DNA of 64,000 nucleotides, taken from the NCBI RefSeq assembly GCF_020171365.1, contig NZ_JAIUZO010000002.1, forward strand, positions 1,302,001 through 1,366,000, given 5' to 3'. Numbering within the stretch: position 1 is the stretch's first letter; each line of letters opens with the position of its first letter. Both the position numbers and the translations under genes were made by a program. Under the pieces are notes generated by a model. That model was not told where the DNA came from, searched no databases, and was given only the letters and a program-made list of their open reading frames with translations. The DNA is from Qipengyuania gaetbuli (GTDB lineage: Bacteria > Pseudomonadota > Alphaproteobacteria > Sphingomonadales > Sphingomonadaceae). Shown here in pieces: positions 1 to 8,917 of the stretch.

Positions 1-231
1 ATCGGCGAAAACCTGCTGGCCCAGCCGGTCGCGCAGCACGCCTTCAGAATCGGTGCTGCCGGGAAATTCCCGCTCGATCGCATCGACCAGTTCGCCGCCC
101 GGGCCCTGCATGGCGCGCACTTCCCTGTCGGCGTCGAAGACCGGCACGCCGGCGCGTTCGAACATGGCGGCGACGGTGGATTTGCCCATGCCGATGGAGC
201 CGGTCAGCCCGACGATGAGGGGGCGGGTCAT
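1..231 (-). CDS. coaE: Dephospho-CoA kinase, C-terminal part cut by window edge
   Basis: It phosphorylates dephospho-CoA to CoA in the last step of coenzyme A synthesis. Only the first 77 residues are present because the gene runs off the left edge. The N-terminus carries a P-loop, GSIGMGKST, at about residues 10-18, followed by the CoaE-typical segment with FDADREV. The ATG overlaps the aroE stop codon (ATGA), so it is translationally coupled as the last visible gene of the PPDK regulator-maf-aroE-coaE operon. Confidence 0.93.
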   Translation of the reverse strand, partial: MTRPLIVGLTGSIGMGKSTVAAMFERAGVPVFDADREVRAMQGPGGELVDAIEREFPGSTDSEGVLRDRLGQQVFAD

Positions 232-1082
232 GCCATCAGCCTTTCGCGCAGTTCGACATCGTGTCCGCGCGGGGGCTCGACGCCGAAGAAATGGGTGAAT
301 GCAGCCGCAGCTTGCCCGATCAGCATGGCGAGACCGTCGATGGTCTCGAAACCTGCCGACCGCGCCTGCCTGAGGAATTGGGTTTCGACCGGATCGGTCA
401 CGATATCGTAGGCAACGGAACCGGGGGGCGCATGGCTCCAGTCGAATTCGAGCGGCGGTTGGCCGCGCATGCCGAGCGGGGATGCGTTGATGACCAGGTC
501 GCAGCAACCCTCGCGGTCGTCGAAGGCGAAATCGGTGGGTTTGGCGAAATGGTCGAGCGGCGCGACATGATGCTCCCCGCCCGGATCGAGTTCGCCGAGC
601 AGAGCCTCGGCCTTGCCCGTGTCGCGCCCGGCAAGAACGAGGGTGAAACCTTCGCCTGCCAGTCCCGCGACAATGGCCCGCGCCGCGCCGCCCGTGCCGA
701 GGATCCGGGCCATGCGGAAGTAATGCGTGGACTTGAGGCGTTCGCGCAGCGGCTCGAGAAAGCCTGCCACATCGGTGTTGCGTCCCACCAGCGCGCCGTC
801 CGGTGCCCGGACGATGGTATTCACCGCACCGACACGGCGGGCGAGCGGTTCGAGCCGGTCGAGCATCGGAATGACCGCCTGCTTGTGCGGCATGGTGACA
901 TTGCAGCCGCGCCAGTCGGGATCGCCGCGCCGCTCGTCCAGAAAGGCAGCGAGATTGCCGGCGGTCACGTGGTGAGCACGATAGTCCGCATCGAGGCCGA
1001 GCTTGTCGATCCAGAACCCGTGGATCGCGGGCGACTTCGACTGGGCGATGGGATCGCCAATGACTTCCGCATAAATCGTCAC
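228..1082 (-). CDS. aroE: Shikimate dehydrogenase (NADP+)
   Basis: It reduces 3-dehydroshikimate to shikimate in the chorismate pathway. The 284-residue protein has the SKSP substrate loop at residues 15-18, the catalytic lysine in MPHK (K67), the catalytic aspartate in NTDVAG (D104), a Rossmann GTGGAARA loop and the SPLGM signature. The reading frame stays open further upstream, but the family N-terminus starts at a GTG whose sequence overlaps the maf stop as GTGA, so I chose that start. Length is normal for the family. Confidence 0.95.
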   Translation of the reverse strand: MTIYAEVIGDPIAQSKSPAIHGFWIDKLGLDADYRAHHVTAGNLAAFLDERRGDPDWRGCNVTMPHKQAVIPMLDRLEPLARRVGAVNTIVRAPDGALVGRNTDVAGFLEPLRERLKSTHYFRMARILGTGGAARAIVAGLAGEGFTLVLAGRDTGKAEALLGELDPGGEHHVAPLDHFAKPTDFAFDDREGCCDLVINASPLGMRGQPPLEFDWSHAPPGSVAYDIVTDPVETQFLRQARSAGFETIDGLAMLIGQAAAAFTHFFGVEPPRGHDVELRERLMA

Positions 1083-1675
1083 GAGGGCAGGGCGCCTTCC
1101 TCGCGCAGCGCGTCCAGTACCTGCAGCAAAGGCATGCCGAGCACGGTGAACTGGTCGCCCATGATGCTGTCGAACAATTGGACGCCGGGCCCTTCGATCC
1201 GGAACACGCCGACGCAATAGGAAACCTCGGGCCATTCGGCATCGAGATAAGCCGCGATGAATTCTTCCGAGAGCTGGCGGACCTTCAGCCGGGCGAAGTC
1301 CGATCCCATCCACACGATGCGTCCGTCCCGCGCCAGAGCGGCGGCGCTGTGCAGCGTCATGACCTTGCCCGAAAAGAAGCGCAGGTGTTCTGCCGCCTGC
1401 TCGCGCGTGGCCGGCTTATCGAACCGCCGCCCCTCGACCTCGACCAGCGAATCGCTGCCTAGAACGAGGCCATTCGCCTCCACCGCAGTTGCCTTCGCCG
1501 CAGCCAGCGCCTGCGCGATTTCGGCCGGTTCGGCGTCTTCCATTTCCGCTTCGAGAGCGCGCTCGTTCACGTCGCCAGCGCGCGCCTCGAAAGCGACGCC
1601 TGCCGCTTCGAGCATCGCCTTGCGCGAGGCGGAATTCGAGGCGAGGACAATGCCTTCGCCCGCAATCGCACTCAT
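1079..1675 (-). CDS. maf: Maf-like nucleoside triphosphate pyrophosphatase
   Basis: Maf proteins hydrolyse non-canonical or modified nucleoside triphosphates to monophosphates, a house-cleaning role. The 198-residue protein begins with the family signature [12 protein letters not shown] and contains the conserved [11 protein letters not shown] segment and the FDKP motif. I chose the ATG at 1675 because LASxSxxR must lie near the N-terminus and because this ATG overlaps the upstream PPDK regulator stop (ATGA). In this position between a PPDK regulator and aroE it matches the common alphaproteobacterial arrangement beside hemE. Confidence 0.93.
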   Translation of the reverse strand: MSAIAGEGIVLASNSASRKAMLEAAGVAFEARAGDVNERALEAEMEDAEPAEIAQALAAAKATAVEANGLVLGSDSLVEVEGRRFDKPATREQAAEHLRFFSGKVMTLHSAAALARDGRIVWMGSDFARLKVRQLSEEFIAAYLDAEWPEVSYCVGVFRIEGPGVQLFDSIMGDQFTVLGMPLLQVLDALREEGALPS

Positions 1676-2562
1676 ATCGCCTTGCCTCCTTCGAATTCGC
1701 CTGCCGCCCTGTGGCTGCGTTCGCTGCACAGGCGGATGATCGCAGCTGCGGTTTCCTCGATCGAGCGGCGCGTCACATCGATCACCGGCCAGCCGTTATC
1801 GGCGAACATGCGGCGGGCGAAGGCGACTTCCGATTTCACCCGCTCGTTGTCGATATAGGCGGTCTGCGACTGTTCGTTGAGCGTCAGCAGGCGATTGCGG
1901 CGGATCTGGACCAGCCGTTCGGGCGCAGTGGTCAGACCCACGACCAGCGGCTTCTTCAGTTCGAACAGCTTGGGCGGCGGCGGGCTTTCCACCACCAGCG
2001 GGATGTTGGCCACCTTGTAGCCACGGTTGGCGAGGTAGATGCTGGTCGGCGTCTTGGAGCTGCGCGACACACCGGCCAGGACGATGTCCGCCTCTTCCCA
2101 GTTTTCCCAGCCGATCCCGTCGTCATGGGCGATGGTGAACTGGATTGCCTCGACACGTTCGAAATAGGCCTTGTCCATCTGGTGCTGGCGGCCCGGCCGG
2201 CCGTGCGCCTCCTGGCCCAGCGCCTTCTCCAGCGCTTCGGTCACGCGGTCGAGGATCGGCACGGCGGGCAGGCCGTTCTGGGTGCACACTTCCTCCAGCC
2301 GCGCGCGGGCTTCGGGATTGACGAGCGTGAACAGGACGAGGCCCGGATTGGCCTTGAGTTCGGGCACGATCCGGTCGAGATGCTGGCGCGAGCGCACCAT
2401 CGGCCAGAAATGCCGGACGACATCCGCATCGTCGAACTGGGCGAGCGCGGCCTTGGCCAGCATTTCTAGCGTTTCACCGGTGGAATCGGACAGCAGGTGG
2501 AGGTGGATGCGGTCGGTTATGGTTGCGACTTTCGGCCTGTGGAGAAGCGCCGGATAAACCAC
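1672..2562 (-). CDS. Pyruvate, phosphate dikinase regulatory protein (kinase/pyrophosphorylase)
   Basis: This DUF299/PPSR-family enzyme phosphorylates and, by phosphate-dependent pyrophosphorylysis, dephosphorylates pyruvate phosphate dikinase or PEP synthetase. The core starts [15 protein letters not shown] and contains the P-loop-like [15 protein letters not shown]. No ATG lies immediately before the conserved HLHLL block; the nearest usable start in frame is GTG at 2562, giving 296 residues, and the exact start is uncertain. The next in-frame ATG, at 2637, would extend deep into the putative origin. It is first in the coupled maf-aroE-coaE operon. Confidence 0.9.
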   Translation of the reverse strand: MVYPALLHRPKVATITDRIHLHLLSDSTGETLEMLAKAALAQFDDADVVRHFWPMVRSRQHLDRIVPELKANPGLVLFTLVNPEARARLEEVCTQNGLPAVPILDRVTEALEKALGQEAHGRPGRQHQMDKAYFERVEAIQFTIAHDDGIGWENWEEADIVLAGVSRSSKTPTSIYLANRGYKVANIPLVVESPPPPKLFELKKPLVVGLTTAPERLVQIRRNRLLTLNEQSQTAYIDNERVKSEVAFARRMFADNGWPVIDVTRRSIEETAAAIIRLCSERSHRAAGEFEGGKAI

Positions 2563-2840
2563 GGGACAGGTCTGCCGACAAGTTCGGGGATGAATTCCCT
2601 CCCCGCTACGAGTCCTGTTCGGGGGCGATTCCCGCACAGCAAATCCGATTTATGCGCAGGCTGGGGACAGCAGGGATAAGTTTGACTCGACTCAAGCCAT
2701 CTGCCGAGTCGCAATCCGCCCCTCGCCCTTTCCCTTGCTGGAGAAATGAGGCAGGGGGCCGCTATGCCCATTATCCACAGGGCCAACAGACTCCTTCAAC
2801 TCTTATAATAATCATTTTTATTGGATTGGACTCTCTCTCG
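2539..2840. other. oriC: Putative chromosomal replication origin (oriC) next to hemE
   Basis: This spacer separates two outward-facing operons. It contains a perfect DnaA box, TTATCCACA, at 2771-2779, and a one-mismatch box on the other strand at 2539-2547 (reads TTCTCCACA), which lies inside the PPDK regulator start region. An AT-rich tract at 2801-2828 stands out in otherwise GC-rich DNA and could be the unwinding element. Six GANTC sites lie at 2610, 2627, 2684, 2689, 2706 and 2829. In Caulobacter and several other alphaproteobacteria oriC also abuts hemE. Gene orientation switches here and parABS lies within 12 kb, both supporting the call. A TATAAT at 2804-2809 may serve as the hemE -10 element. 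Confidence 0.75.
2771..2779 (+). promoter_or_regulatory. DnaA box in putative oriC
   Basis: The sequence TTATCCACA is an exact match to the strong DnaA box. It lies 70 bp before the hemE start codon and just left of the AT-rich tract, a geometry expected for an initiation site. Confidence 0.8.
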
Positions 2841-3866
2841 ATGCCCGGCCTCCTGCTCGACACTCTGAACGGCAAGCGCGCGGACAAGGTGCCGCTCTGG
2901 CTCATGCGCCAGGCAGGCCGGTACCTTCCCGAATACCGTGCCCTGCGCGCCGAGAAGGGCGGCTTCCTTGCCATGGCCTATGACAGCGAAGCCGCGTGCG
3001 AGATCACGCTGCAGCCGATCGACCGGTTCGGTTTCGACGGGGCGATCCTGTTCTCCGATATCCTGATCGTGCCGCACGCCATGGGCCAGCATCTCGAATT
3101 CCTCGCCGGCGAAGGTCCCAAGCTCTCGCCGCCGCTGGTCGATGCCGCGCTCGAAGGGCTGGCGGCCGACCATTCGCGCTACGAGCCGATCTACCAGACC
3201 GTGCGCCTGTGCCGTCAGCGCCTGCCCGAAGGCGTCACCATGCTGGGCTTTGCCGGCAGTCCCTGGACCGTAGCCACCTACATGGTCGCAGGCGAGGGCA
3301 GCCGCGACCAGCACGATGCCCGCGCGCTTGCCTATCGCGATCCGGGCAAGCTGCAGGCGATCATCGACGCCATCATCGGCGAAACGGTCGAATATCTCTC
3401 CGGCCAAATCGAGGCGGGTGCCGAAGCGGTGCAGCTGTTCGATTCCTGGGCCGGCAGCCTTGCGCCCGACGAATTCGAACGCTGGGTCATCGCGCCCAAT
3501 GCTGCGATCGTTGCTGCACTGGCACAGCGCCATCCCGACACCCCGGTGATCGGCTTCCCCAAGGGTTCGGGCGAGAAGCTGCCCGCCTATGCCCGCGAGA
3601 CGGGCGTGAAGGCAGTCGGCGTGGATGAAACGCTCGATCCGCTGTGGGTTGCACGCGAATTGCCTGCCGGAATGGCCGTACAGGGCAATCTGGACCCGCT
3701 TTTGCTGCTTTCGGGTAGTCCGGCCCTCGAAGGGCGCATCAAGGCAATCCTCGAGGCTTTTTCGGACCGCCCCCATGTCTTCAACCTCGGCCACGGGATC
3801 GACCGGCGCACGCCGATCGAAAACGTCGAGCGGCTGATTGCCACCGTGCGCGGCTGGCAGGGGTGA
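2841..3866 (+). CDS. hemE: Uroporphyrinogen decarboxylase
   Basis: It decarboxylates the four acetate side chains of uroporphyrinogen III to give coproporphyrinogen III in haem synthesis. The 341-residue protein contains the family signature RQAGRYLPEYR at residues 23-33, FSDIL, GFAGSPWT and the C-terminal NLGHGI motif. The frame is open far upstream across the origin, but the ATG at 2841 gives the standard length and N-terminus. It is followed by hemJ 31 bp downstream, so two haem genes share this transcript. Confidence 0.97.
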   Translation: MPGLLLDTLNGKRADKVPLWLMRQAGRYLPEYRALRAEKGGFLAMAYDSEAACEITLQPIDRFGFDGAILFSDILIVPHAMGQHLEFLAGEGPKLSPPLVDAALEGLAADHSRYEPIYQTVRLCRQRLPEGVTMLGFAGSPWTVATYMVAGEGSRDQHDARALAYRDPGKLQAIIDAIIGETVEYLSGQIEAGAEAVQLFDSWAGSLAPDEFERWVIAPNAAIVAALAQRHPDTPVIGFPKGSGEKLPAYARETGVKAVGVDETLDPLWVARELPAGMAVQGNLDPLLLLSGSPALEGRIKAILEAFSDRPHVFNLGHGIDRRTPIENVERLIATVRGWQG

Positions 3867-3897
3867 CGAAGCGCCGCGCAATGACTAGATCGAACCC

Positions 3898-4341
3898 ATG
3901 CAGGACGTTCTTGCGATGACCTATCTCTGGCTCAAGTCCGGGCACATCATCTTCATGGTCTTCTGGATGGCAGGCCTGTTCATGCTGCCGCGTCAGATGA
4001 TCTACTGCCACGACGCCGCGGCCGGATCCCAAGCCGAGGCCTTGTGGGCCAAACGCATGGGCCTGCTGCGCAAGATCATCCTCACCCCCAGCCTGATCGT
4101 GGTCTGGGTGCTCGGCCTGCTGCTGGCCATGCAGAGCGGCGCGTTCAGCCAGGGCTGGTTCCATGCCAAGCTGCTGCTCGTGATCGTGCTCACCGGCTAT
4201 CACGGCATGATGGTCGCCCGGTCCAAGGCAATGGCCCGCGGGGAGCGTCCGCTGACCGAGAAGCAGCTGCGCGTCTATGGCGAGGTGCCGGGCATCCTGC
4301 TCGCCTTCATCGTCGTGCTGGTGGTCGTCCGTCCGTTCTGA
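3898..4341 (+). CDS. hemJ: Protoporphyrinogen oxidase HemJ
   Basis: HemJ is the membrane enzyme that oxidises protoporphyrinogen IX in many alphaproteobacteria. This 147-residue protein has about four hydrophobic segments and the family motifs HIIFMVFWMAGLFMLPR near the N-terminus and GWFHAKLLLVIVLTGYHG in the middle, including the conserved histidines. Its place between hemE and rho is the usual one. A second in-frame ATG six codons downstream is an equally possible start. Confidence 0.9.
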   Translation: MQDVLAMTYLWLKSGHIIFMVFWMAGLFMLPRQMIYCHDAAAGSQAEALWAKRMGLLRKIILTPSLIVVWVLGLLLAMQSGAFSQGWFHAKLLLVIVLTGYHGMMVARSKAMARGERPLTEKQLRVYGEVPGILLAFIVVLVVVRPF

Positions 4342-4504
4342 TCGGGGGCCCACCATCCGCGTTTGCCAATTGACGGCGCGCGGGCGCAGTCCTATTTCAC
4401 ACCCATCACCGGCAAATGGCACCGCATGACTGACGGCGCCGGGTCCGCTTTCCCCAAGCCCATACCGACCCGCCGGCCATTCCCAGATTTATCGAGTAAA
4501 ATTT

Positions 4505-5770
4505 ATGCATCTCAAAGACTTGAAAGCGAAAACGCCCGCAGACCTCGTGGCAATGGCCGAGGAACTGGGCGTCGAAGGCGCATCGACCATGCGCCGGCAG
4601 GACCTGATGTTCTGCATCCTTCGTGAGCTCGCCGAAGACGAGGAATACGAAGAAAAGATCATGGGTATCGGCACCATCGAGGTGCTGCAGGACGGCTTCG
4701 GCTTCCTGCGCAGCCCCGAGGCGAACTACCTTGCCGGTCCCGACGATATCTACGTCTCGCCTAACCAGGTCCGCAAATGGGGCCTGCGCACGGGCGATAC
4801 CGTCGAAGGCGAAATCCGCGCTCCCAAGGAAGGCGAGCGCTATTTCGCCCTGACCAAGCTCTACCAGGTCAATTTCGACGATCCGGATGCGGTCCGTCAC
4901 CGCACCAATTTCGACAACCTCACGCCGCTCTATCCCGAAGAGAAGCTGACGCTCGACACGCTCGATCCGACGGTCAAGGACAAGTCGGCCCGCGTGATCG
5001 ACATCATCTCGCCGCAAGGCAAGGGCCAGCGCGCACTGATCGTCGCACCGCCGCGCACCGGTAAGACCGTGCTGCTGCAGAACATCGCCAAGGCGATCAC
5101 CGATAACCACCCGGAAGTCTTCCTGCTGGTCCTGCTCGTCGACGAGCGTCCGGAGGAAGTTACCGACATGCAGCGCAGCGTGAAGGGCGAGGTCATCTCC
5201 TCGACCTTCGACGAGCCTGCCAATCGCCACGTGCAGGTCGCCGAAATGGTCATCGAAAAGGCCAAGCGTCTCGTCGAGCACAAGCACGACGTCGTCATCC
5301 TGCTCGACTCGATCACGCGTCTCGGCCGCGCCTACAACACCGTGGTGCCCAGCTCGGGCAAGGTGCTGACCGGCGGTGTCGACGCCAATGCACTGCAGCG
5401 CCCGAAGCGCTTCTTCGGCGCGGCGCGCAACATCGAAGAGGGCGGTTCGCTGTCCATCATCGCCACCGCACTGATCGACACCGGCAGCCGTATGGACGAA
5501 GTCATCTTCGAAGAATTCAAGGGCACCGGTAACTCGGAAATCGTCCTCGACCGCAAGGTTGCGGACAAGCGCATCTTCCCGGCGCTGGATGTCGGCAAGT
5601 CCGGCACCCGCAAGGAAGAGCTGCTGGTCGAGAAGGACAAGCTGTCGAAGATGTGGGTCCTGCGCCGTATCCTCATGCAGATGGGCACGGTCGACGCGAT
5701 GGAATTCCTGCTCGACAAGATGAAGGATTCCAAGACCAACGAGGACTTCTTCGCCAATATGAACCAGTAA
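4505..5770 (+). CDS. rho: Transcription termination factor Rho
   Basis: Rho is the hexameric RNA helicase that ends transcription at Rho-dependent sites. The 421-residue protein has the N-terminal Rho domain (about 1-45), the cold-shock RNA-binding fold with DGFGFLR (about 53-120), Walker A APPRTGKT at 181-188, a Walker B region [16 protein letters not shown] and the C-terminal GTGN R-loop area. Length and all landmarks are standard. A 163 bp leader separates it from hemJ and probably holds its own promoter; rho leaders are often autoregulated, but I see no specific element. Confidence 0.98.
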   Translation: MHLKDLKAKTPADLVAMAEELGVEGASTMRRQDLMFCILRELAEDEEYEEKIMGIGTIEVLQDGFGFLRSPEANYLAGPDDIYVSPNQVRKWGLRTGDTVEGEIRAPKEGERYFALTKLYQVNFDDPDAVRHRTNFDNLTPLYPEEKLTLDTLDPTVKDKSARVIDIISPQGKGQRALIVAPPRTGKTVLLQNIAKAITDNHPEVFLLVLLVDERPEEVTDMQRSVKGEVISSTFDEPANRHVQVAEMVIEKAKRLVEHKHDVVILLDSITRLGRAYNTVVPSSGKVLTGGVDANALQRPKRFFGAARNIEEGGSLSIIATALIDTGSRMDEVIFEEFKGTGNSEIVLDRKVADKRIFPALDVGKSGTRKEELLVEKDKLSKMWVLRRILMQMGTVDAMEFLLDKMKDSKTNEDFFANMNQ

Positions 5771-5782
5771 GGAAGAGGGGCG

Positions 5783-5804
5783 CCCGGCAGGAAACCCTGC
5801 CGGG
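5783..5804 (+). terminator. Hairpin after rho, before the BLUF gene
   Basis: A perfect 9 bp stem (CCCGGCAGG pairing with CCTGCCGGG) closes an AAAC tetraloop 12 bp after the rho stop codon. No T-run follows, so it may be an mRNA-stabilising hairpin or a weak or Rho-assisted terminator. The GTG start of the BLUF gene lies only 11 bp downstream, so the hairpin could also affect its translation. Confidence 0.5.
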
Positions 5805-5814
5805 TGGGGGGCTT

Positions 5815-6204
5815 GTGAAGAGGATTGTCTATCGCAGCACCATCGCTGCAGGTGTCGCCACCGCCGAGGTGTTCAACATCATCGACACCTCCAACCGCCG
5901 CAATCCTGCGCGCGGGATAACCGGCTTCCTGCTGCACGATGGCGAACGGTTCCTCCAATTCCTCGAAGGGCCGCCGCTGGAAGTCGAAGGCCTGCTCGCC
6001 GAGATCGAGCGTGATCCCCGCCATACCGATCTCGCCATCGTCTATGACGAAGGGGCGCAGGAGCCCTGGTTTCCCGACTGGGCGATGAAGCGGCTGATCA
6101 ATTTCACCGGCCCGCCGGCCATCGACCAGCTGCGCGAAGAACTGGCAGGAAAACCGGACGGCGAGCGGGTGCTAGGGCTGGTCGAGGAATTCCTGCGCGA
6201 TTGA
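5815..6204 (+). CDS. BLUF-domain blue-light photoreceptor (stand-alone)
   Basis: BLUF domains bind FAD and sense blue light. The 129-residue protein is almost entirely the domain: residues matching AppA Tyr21, Asn45, Gln63, Trp104 and Met106 are Tyr6, Asn30, Gln48, Trp89 and Met91, with identical spacing. GITGFLL, FLQFLEG and DPRH are further family marks. The start is GTG at 5815; the frame is open upstream into rho but the BLUF fold begins right after this codon and a G-rich Shine-Dalgarno-like stretch precedes it. No output domain is attached, so it would signal through a partner. Confidence 0.9.
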   Translation: MKRIVYRSTIAAGVATAEVFNIIDTSNRRNPARGITGFLLHDGERFLQFLEGPPLEVEGLLAEIERDPRHTDLAIVYDEGAQEPWFPDWAMKRLINFTGPPAIDQLREELAGKPDGERVLGLVEEFLRD

Positions 6205-6219
6205 GCCGCAGGTGCCGTT

Positions 6220-6621
6220 TCAGCCGGCCTTCTGCCGTTCGAGCTGGGCAGCCATCATCTCCCAGACCTTGTTCACGGCCTTGAGCGGGCGGACCATGAC
6301 CTTGAAATCGGCAATCAGGCCGTCCTCGTCGAAGCGGATGAGGTCGATGCCGTTGACCTTGATGCCGTCCATCTCGGTGGTGAATTCGAGCATGGCATTC
6401 TCTCCGTCCACCAGTTCGCGGACGTAGGTGAAACTGTCGTTGCCGAGCGTCTGGCCCGCGGCCGAAAGATAGGCGACGACGATATCGCGCCCCACCTGCG
6501 GCGTGTGGACGACCGGCGAATGGAACACCGCATCGGGCCGTATGATAGCTGCAAGCTCGGCCGGATCGGACCCGTTCTCGATAACCTTGTGCCAGCGCCC
6601 GAGGCCTTGTTCCGCACTCAT
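6220..6621 (-). CDS. SnoaL-like / NTF2-fold protein
   Basis: The 133-residue protein resembles the SnoaL-like subgroup of the NTF2 fold: an N-terminal helix with RWHKVIENGSDPAELAAIIRPDAVFHSPVV, then alternating strands ending in FKVMVRPLKAVN. Such proteins may be small isomerases or hydrolases or simply ligand-binding; no substrate can be assigned. Its ATG overlaps the stop of the FMN glutamate synthase-family gene upstream (TGATG), so the two are probably co-translated. It converges with the BLUF gene with a 15 bp gap. Confidence 0.8.
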   Translation of the reverse strand: MSAEQGLGRWHKVIENGSDPAELAAIIRPDAVFHSPVVHTPQVGRDIVVAYLSAAGQTLGNDSFTYVRELVDGENAMLEFTTEMDGIKVNGIDLIRFDEDGLIADFKVMVRPLKAVNKVWEMMAAQLERQKAG

Positions 6622-8207
6622 CAATGTCTCCTGAAACTGTTGGCCCGCGCCGCTTCCCAGTGGCGGGCGAGGGGGGTCGAGGACGGCTTGTCCAGCAATA
6701 CGCCGGGTTCCGCGAAGTAGTAGATCTTGTCGAAGGCGTCCGAGCGAGCGCCGTTGATCCGCTCGCGCATGTCCATCGGCTGCATCTGCCAGGGATTGTC
6801 GAGGCCCATGGCGATGGTGATTTCTCTCAGCGCATGAAGCGTCTGGCGCTGGAAACGGGCGACGCGGGGCGCCTTGTCCTCGACAACCAGGCCGCGCTGG
6901 CGCCAGGCGTCCTGCGTGGCAATGCCGGTGGGGCAGGTGCCCTTGTGGCAGTTCATCGACTGGACGCAGCCGAGCGAGAACATGAAAGGCCGCGCGGCAT
7001 TGCACCAGTCCCCACCCAGGGCGAAGCTCTTGGCCATCTGGGCGCCCGAATGGATCTTGCCGGAGGTGGCAATCTTCACCTTGTCGCGAAATTCCGTGCC
7101 GACGAGCATGTTGCGCACGAAAATCTGCCCCTCGCGCAGCGGCATGCCGACCGAATTGCTCAGTTCTAGCGGGGCGGCACCGGTACCGCCTTCGGCCCCG
7201 TCCACCGTGATGAAGTCGGGATGCATTCCTGTTTCAATCATCGCCTTGCCGATGGCGAATATCTCGTGCGGCTGGCCGACGCACAGCTTGATGCCGGTGG
7301 GTTTGCCGCCCGACAGGTCGCGCAGGCGAGTCACGAATTCGAGCAATTCGATCGGCGTGTCGAATTCGGGATGGGCTGCCGGCGAAGTGACGGTCTCACC
7401 GACGGGCACTCCGCGCGCCTCGGCGATTTCGGGCGTGACCTTTATGCCCGGCAATACCCCGCCGTGGCCGGGCTTGGCGCCTTGGCTCAGCTTCAATTCG
7501 ATCATCTTGACCTGGTCGCTTGCCGCATTGTCGCGGAACTGCTCGGGATCGAAGCGGCCATCCTTTGCGCGCGCGCCGAAATAGCCACTGCCCAGTTCCC
7601 AGATGAGATCACCGCCCGGTTCGCGGTGGTACTTGCTGATCGATCCTTCGCCGGTGTTGTGCGCGAAATTGCCAAGTTTCGCCCCGGCATTGAGAGCCTC
7701 GATGGCCTTGGCGGACAGCGAGCCGAAGCTCATCGCCGAGATATTGAGTAGCGATGAGGAATAGGGCTTCGCGCAGGTCTTCTCTCCCACGGTGACCCGC
7801 CATTCCTCGGGTGTGTCGCGGGACGGCGCGATGGAATGGCCGACCCACTCGTATTCGTCCGAATAGACGTCGAGTTCGGTGCCCATCGGATGCGAATCGA
7901 GATCGCCCTTGGCCCGCGCATAGACCAGCGCCCGCGCCTGGTGGCTGAAAGGGCGCCCCTCCAGATCGTCTTCCACGATGTAGGACTGCGCAAAGGGGCG
8001 CAGGTCTTCCATCACCCACCTGATGCGAGCGACGAGCGGGTAGTTCCTTCTAAGAGTATGTTTTTCCTGCGCAAAATCCCAGATCGCGAGGAGCAGGCCG
8101 GGAAGAAGGAACCACAAGGTCCAGCGCGCCGGTTCGAGGATCCAGGCCGCCCCGACCAACAGGTACAGGACGACCGGGATGATGTAACGAAAGGGAAGCC
8201 TGTCCAC
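6621..8207 (-). CDS. FMN-binding glutamate synthase family protein, membrane-anchored
   Basis: The 528-residue protein has two N-terminal hydrophobic segments (about residues 8-44) and then the FMN-binding TIM-barrel seen in the GltB central domain, with INISAMSFGSLSAKAIEALN-type sequence, GQGAKPGHGG-like SQGAKPGHGG, DGAEGGTGAAP and the cysteine cluster MNCHKGTCPTG. The amidotransferase domain of true GltB is absent. Family members occur widely in proteobacteria; their physiological substrate is not established. It is translationally coupled to the SnoaL-like gene. Confidence 0.88.
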   Translation of the reverse strand: MDRLPFRYIIPVVLYLLVGAAWILEPARWTLWFLLPGLLLAIWDFAQEKHTLRRNYPLVARIRWVMEDLRPFAQSYIVEDDLEGRPFSHQARALVYARAKGDLDSHPMGTELDVYSDEYEWVGHSIAPSRDTPEEWRVTVGEKTCAKPYSSSLLNISAMSFGSLSAKAIEALNAGAKLGNFAHNTGEGSISKYHREPGGDLIWELGSGYFGARAKDGRFDPEQFRDNAASDQVKMIELKLSQGAKPGHGGVLPGIKVTPEIAEARGVPVGETVTSPAAHPEFDTPIELLEFVTRLRDLSGGKPTGIKLCVGQPHEIFAIGKAMIETGMHPDFITVDGAEGGTGAAPLELSNSVGMPLREGQIFVRNMLVGTEFRDKVKIATSGKIHSGAQMAKSFALGGDWCNAARPFMFSLGCVQSMNCHKGTCPTGIATQDAWRQRGLVVEDKAPRVARFQRQTLHALREITIAMGLDNPWQMQPMDMRERINGARSDAFDKIYYFAEPGVLLDKPSSTPLARHWEAARANSFRRH

Positions 8208-8221
8208 GCCCCGCGTCCGGC

Positions 8222-8917
8222 TCAGCCGAGATGTTCGGCAAAGAAGGCGCTGGTGCGCGAATCGGCCAGCTGGGCCGCCTCTTCGCTGCGGCGCTTGCCG
8301 AATTCGGTCGCGAAACCGTGATCCAGCCCTTCGTAATCGTGCAGCGTGACCTTGGGATGGTCGCCGAGGCCGTCATGCATGGCTTGCTGCGTCGCCTTGT
8401 CGACGAAGCCGTCTTCGGTCGGGATGTGAAGCATCAGCGGATTGGCGATGGCGTGCTTTTCGCGCAGCAGATTGTCGATCCCGACTGCGTAATAGCCGAC
8501 CGAGGCATCGCTGTCGGTGCGCGCCGCGGTCATGTAGGCGAGCCGTCCGCCGAGGCAGTAGCCGACCGCGCCAACCTTGGCGCAGCCTTGCGAGCGGGCG
8601 TAGCGGATGGCCGCCTCGATATCGCGAACGCCCTGGTCCTGGTCGAATTTGCCGAACAAATCCAGAGCCTTGCCCATTTCCGCCTCGATATCGGGATCGA
8701 GCTCGATACCGTCTTCGAACTGCCAGAAAAGGTCGGGAGCCACGGCGAGGTAGCCATCTTCGGCCAGCTTGTCGCACTTGCGGCGGATGCCGGCATTCAC
8801 GCCGAAGATTTCCTGGATGACCACGATCGCGGCGCGCGGGGTGCCTTGCGGGCGCGCGACATAGGCGTTGAAGCTGTTCTCACCATCCAGCGTGGAAATG
8901 CTGACCATCTCGCTCAT
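8222..8917 (-). CDS. Dienelactone hydrolase family protein
   Basis: This 231-residue alpha/beta hydrolase has the dienelactone hydrolase features IQEIFG, the cysteine nucleophile in GYCLGG (about residue 117) and a C-terminal DHGF with the catalytic histidine. The start at 8917 is preceded by a GGGAGAGA Shine-Dalgarno-like sequence; an open extension upstream is not conserved-looking. It lies 14 bp upstream of the FMN glutamate synthase-family gene on the same strand and may be co-transcribed. Ring-cleavage neighbours are absent, so the real substrate may be another ester or lactone. Confidence 0.9.
   Translation of the reverse strand: MSEMVSISTLDGENSFNAYVARPQGTPRAAIVVIQEIFGVNAGIRRKCDKLAEDGYLAVAPDLFWQFEDGIELDPDIEAEMGKALDLFGKFDQDQGVRDIEAAIRYARSQGCAKVGAVGYCLGGRLAYMTAARTDSDASVGYYAVGIDNLLREKHAIANPLMLHIPTEDGFVDKATQQAMHDGLGDHPKVTLHDYEGLDHGFATEFGKRRSEEAAQLADSRTSAFFAEHLG

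Noticed and set aside
2796..3881. Long open frame on the strand opposite hemE (361 codons)
   Set aside because: It is a codon-bias shadow of hemE in GC-rich DNA; the protein is histidine/arginine/aspartate-rich without any domain.
3781..4422. Open frame opposite hemJ
   Set aside because: Polar, histidine-rich shadow of a membrane protein gene.
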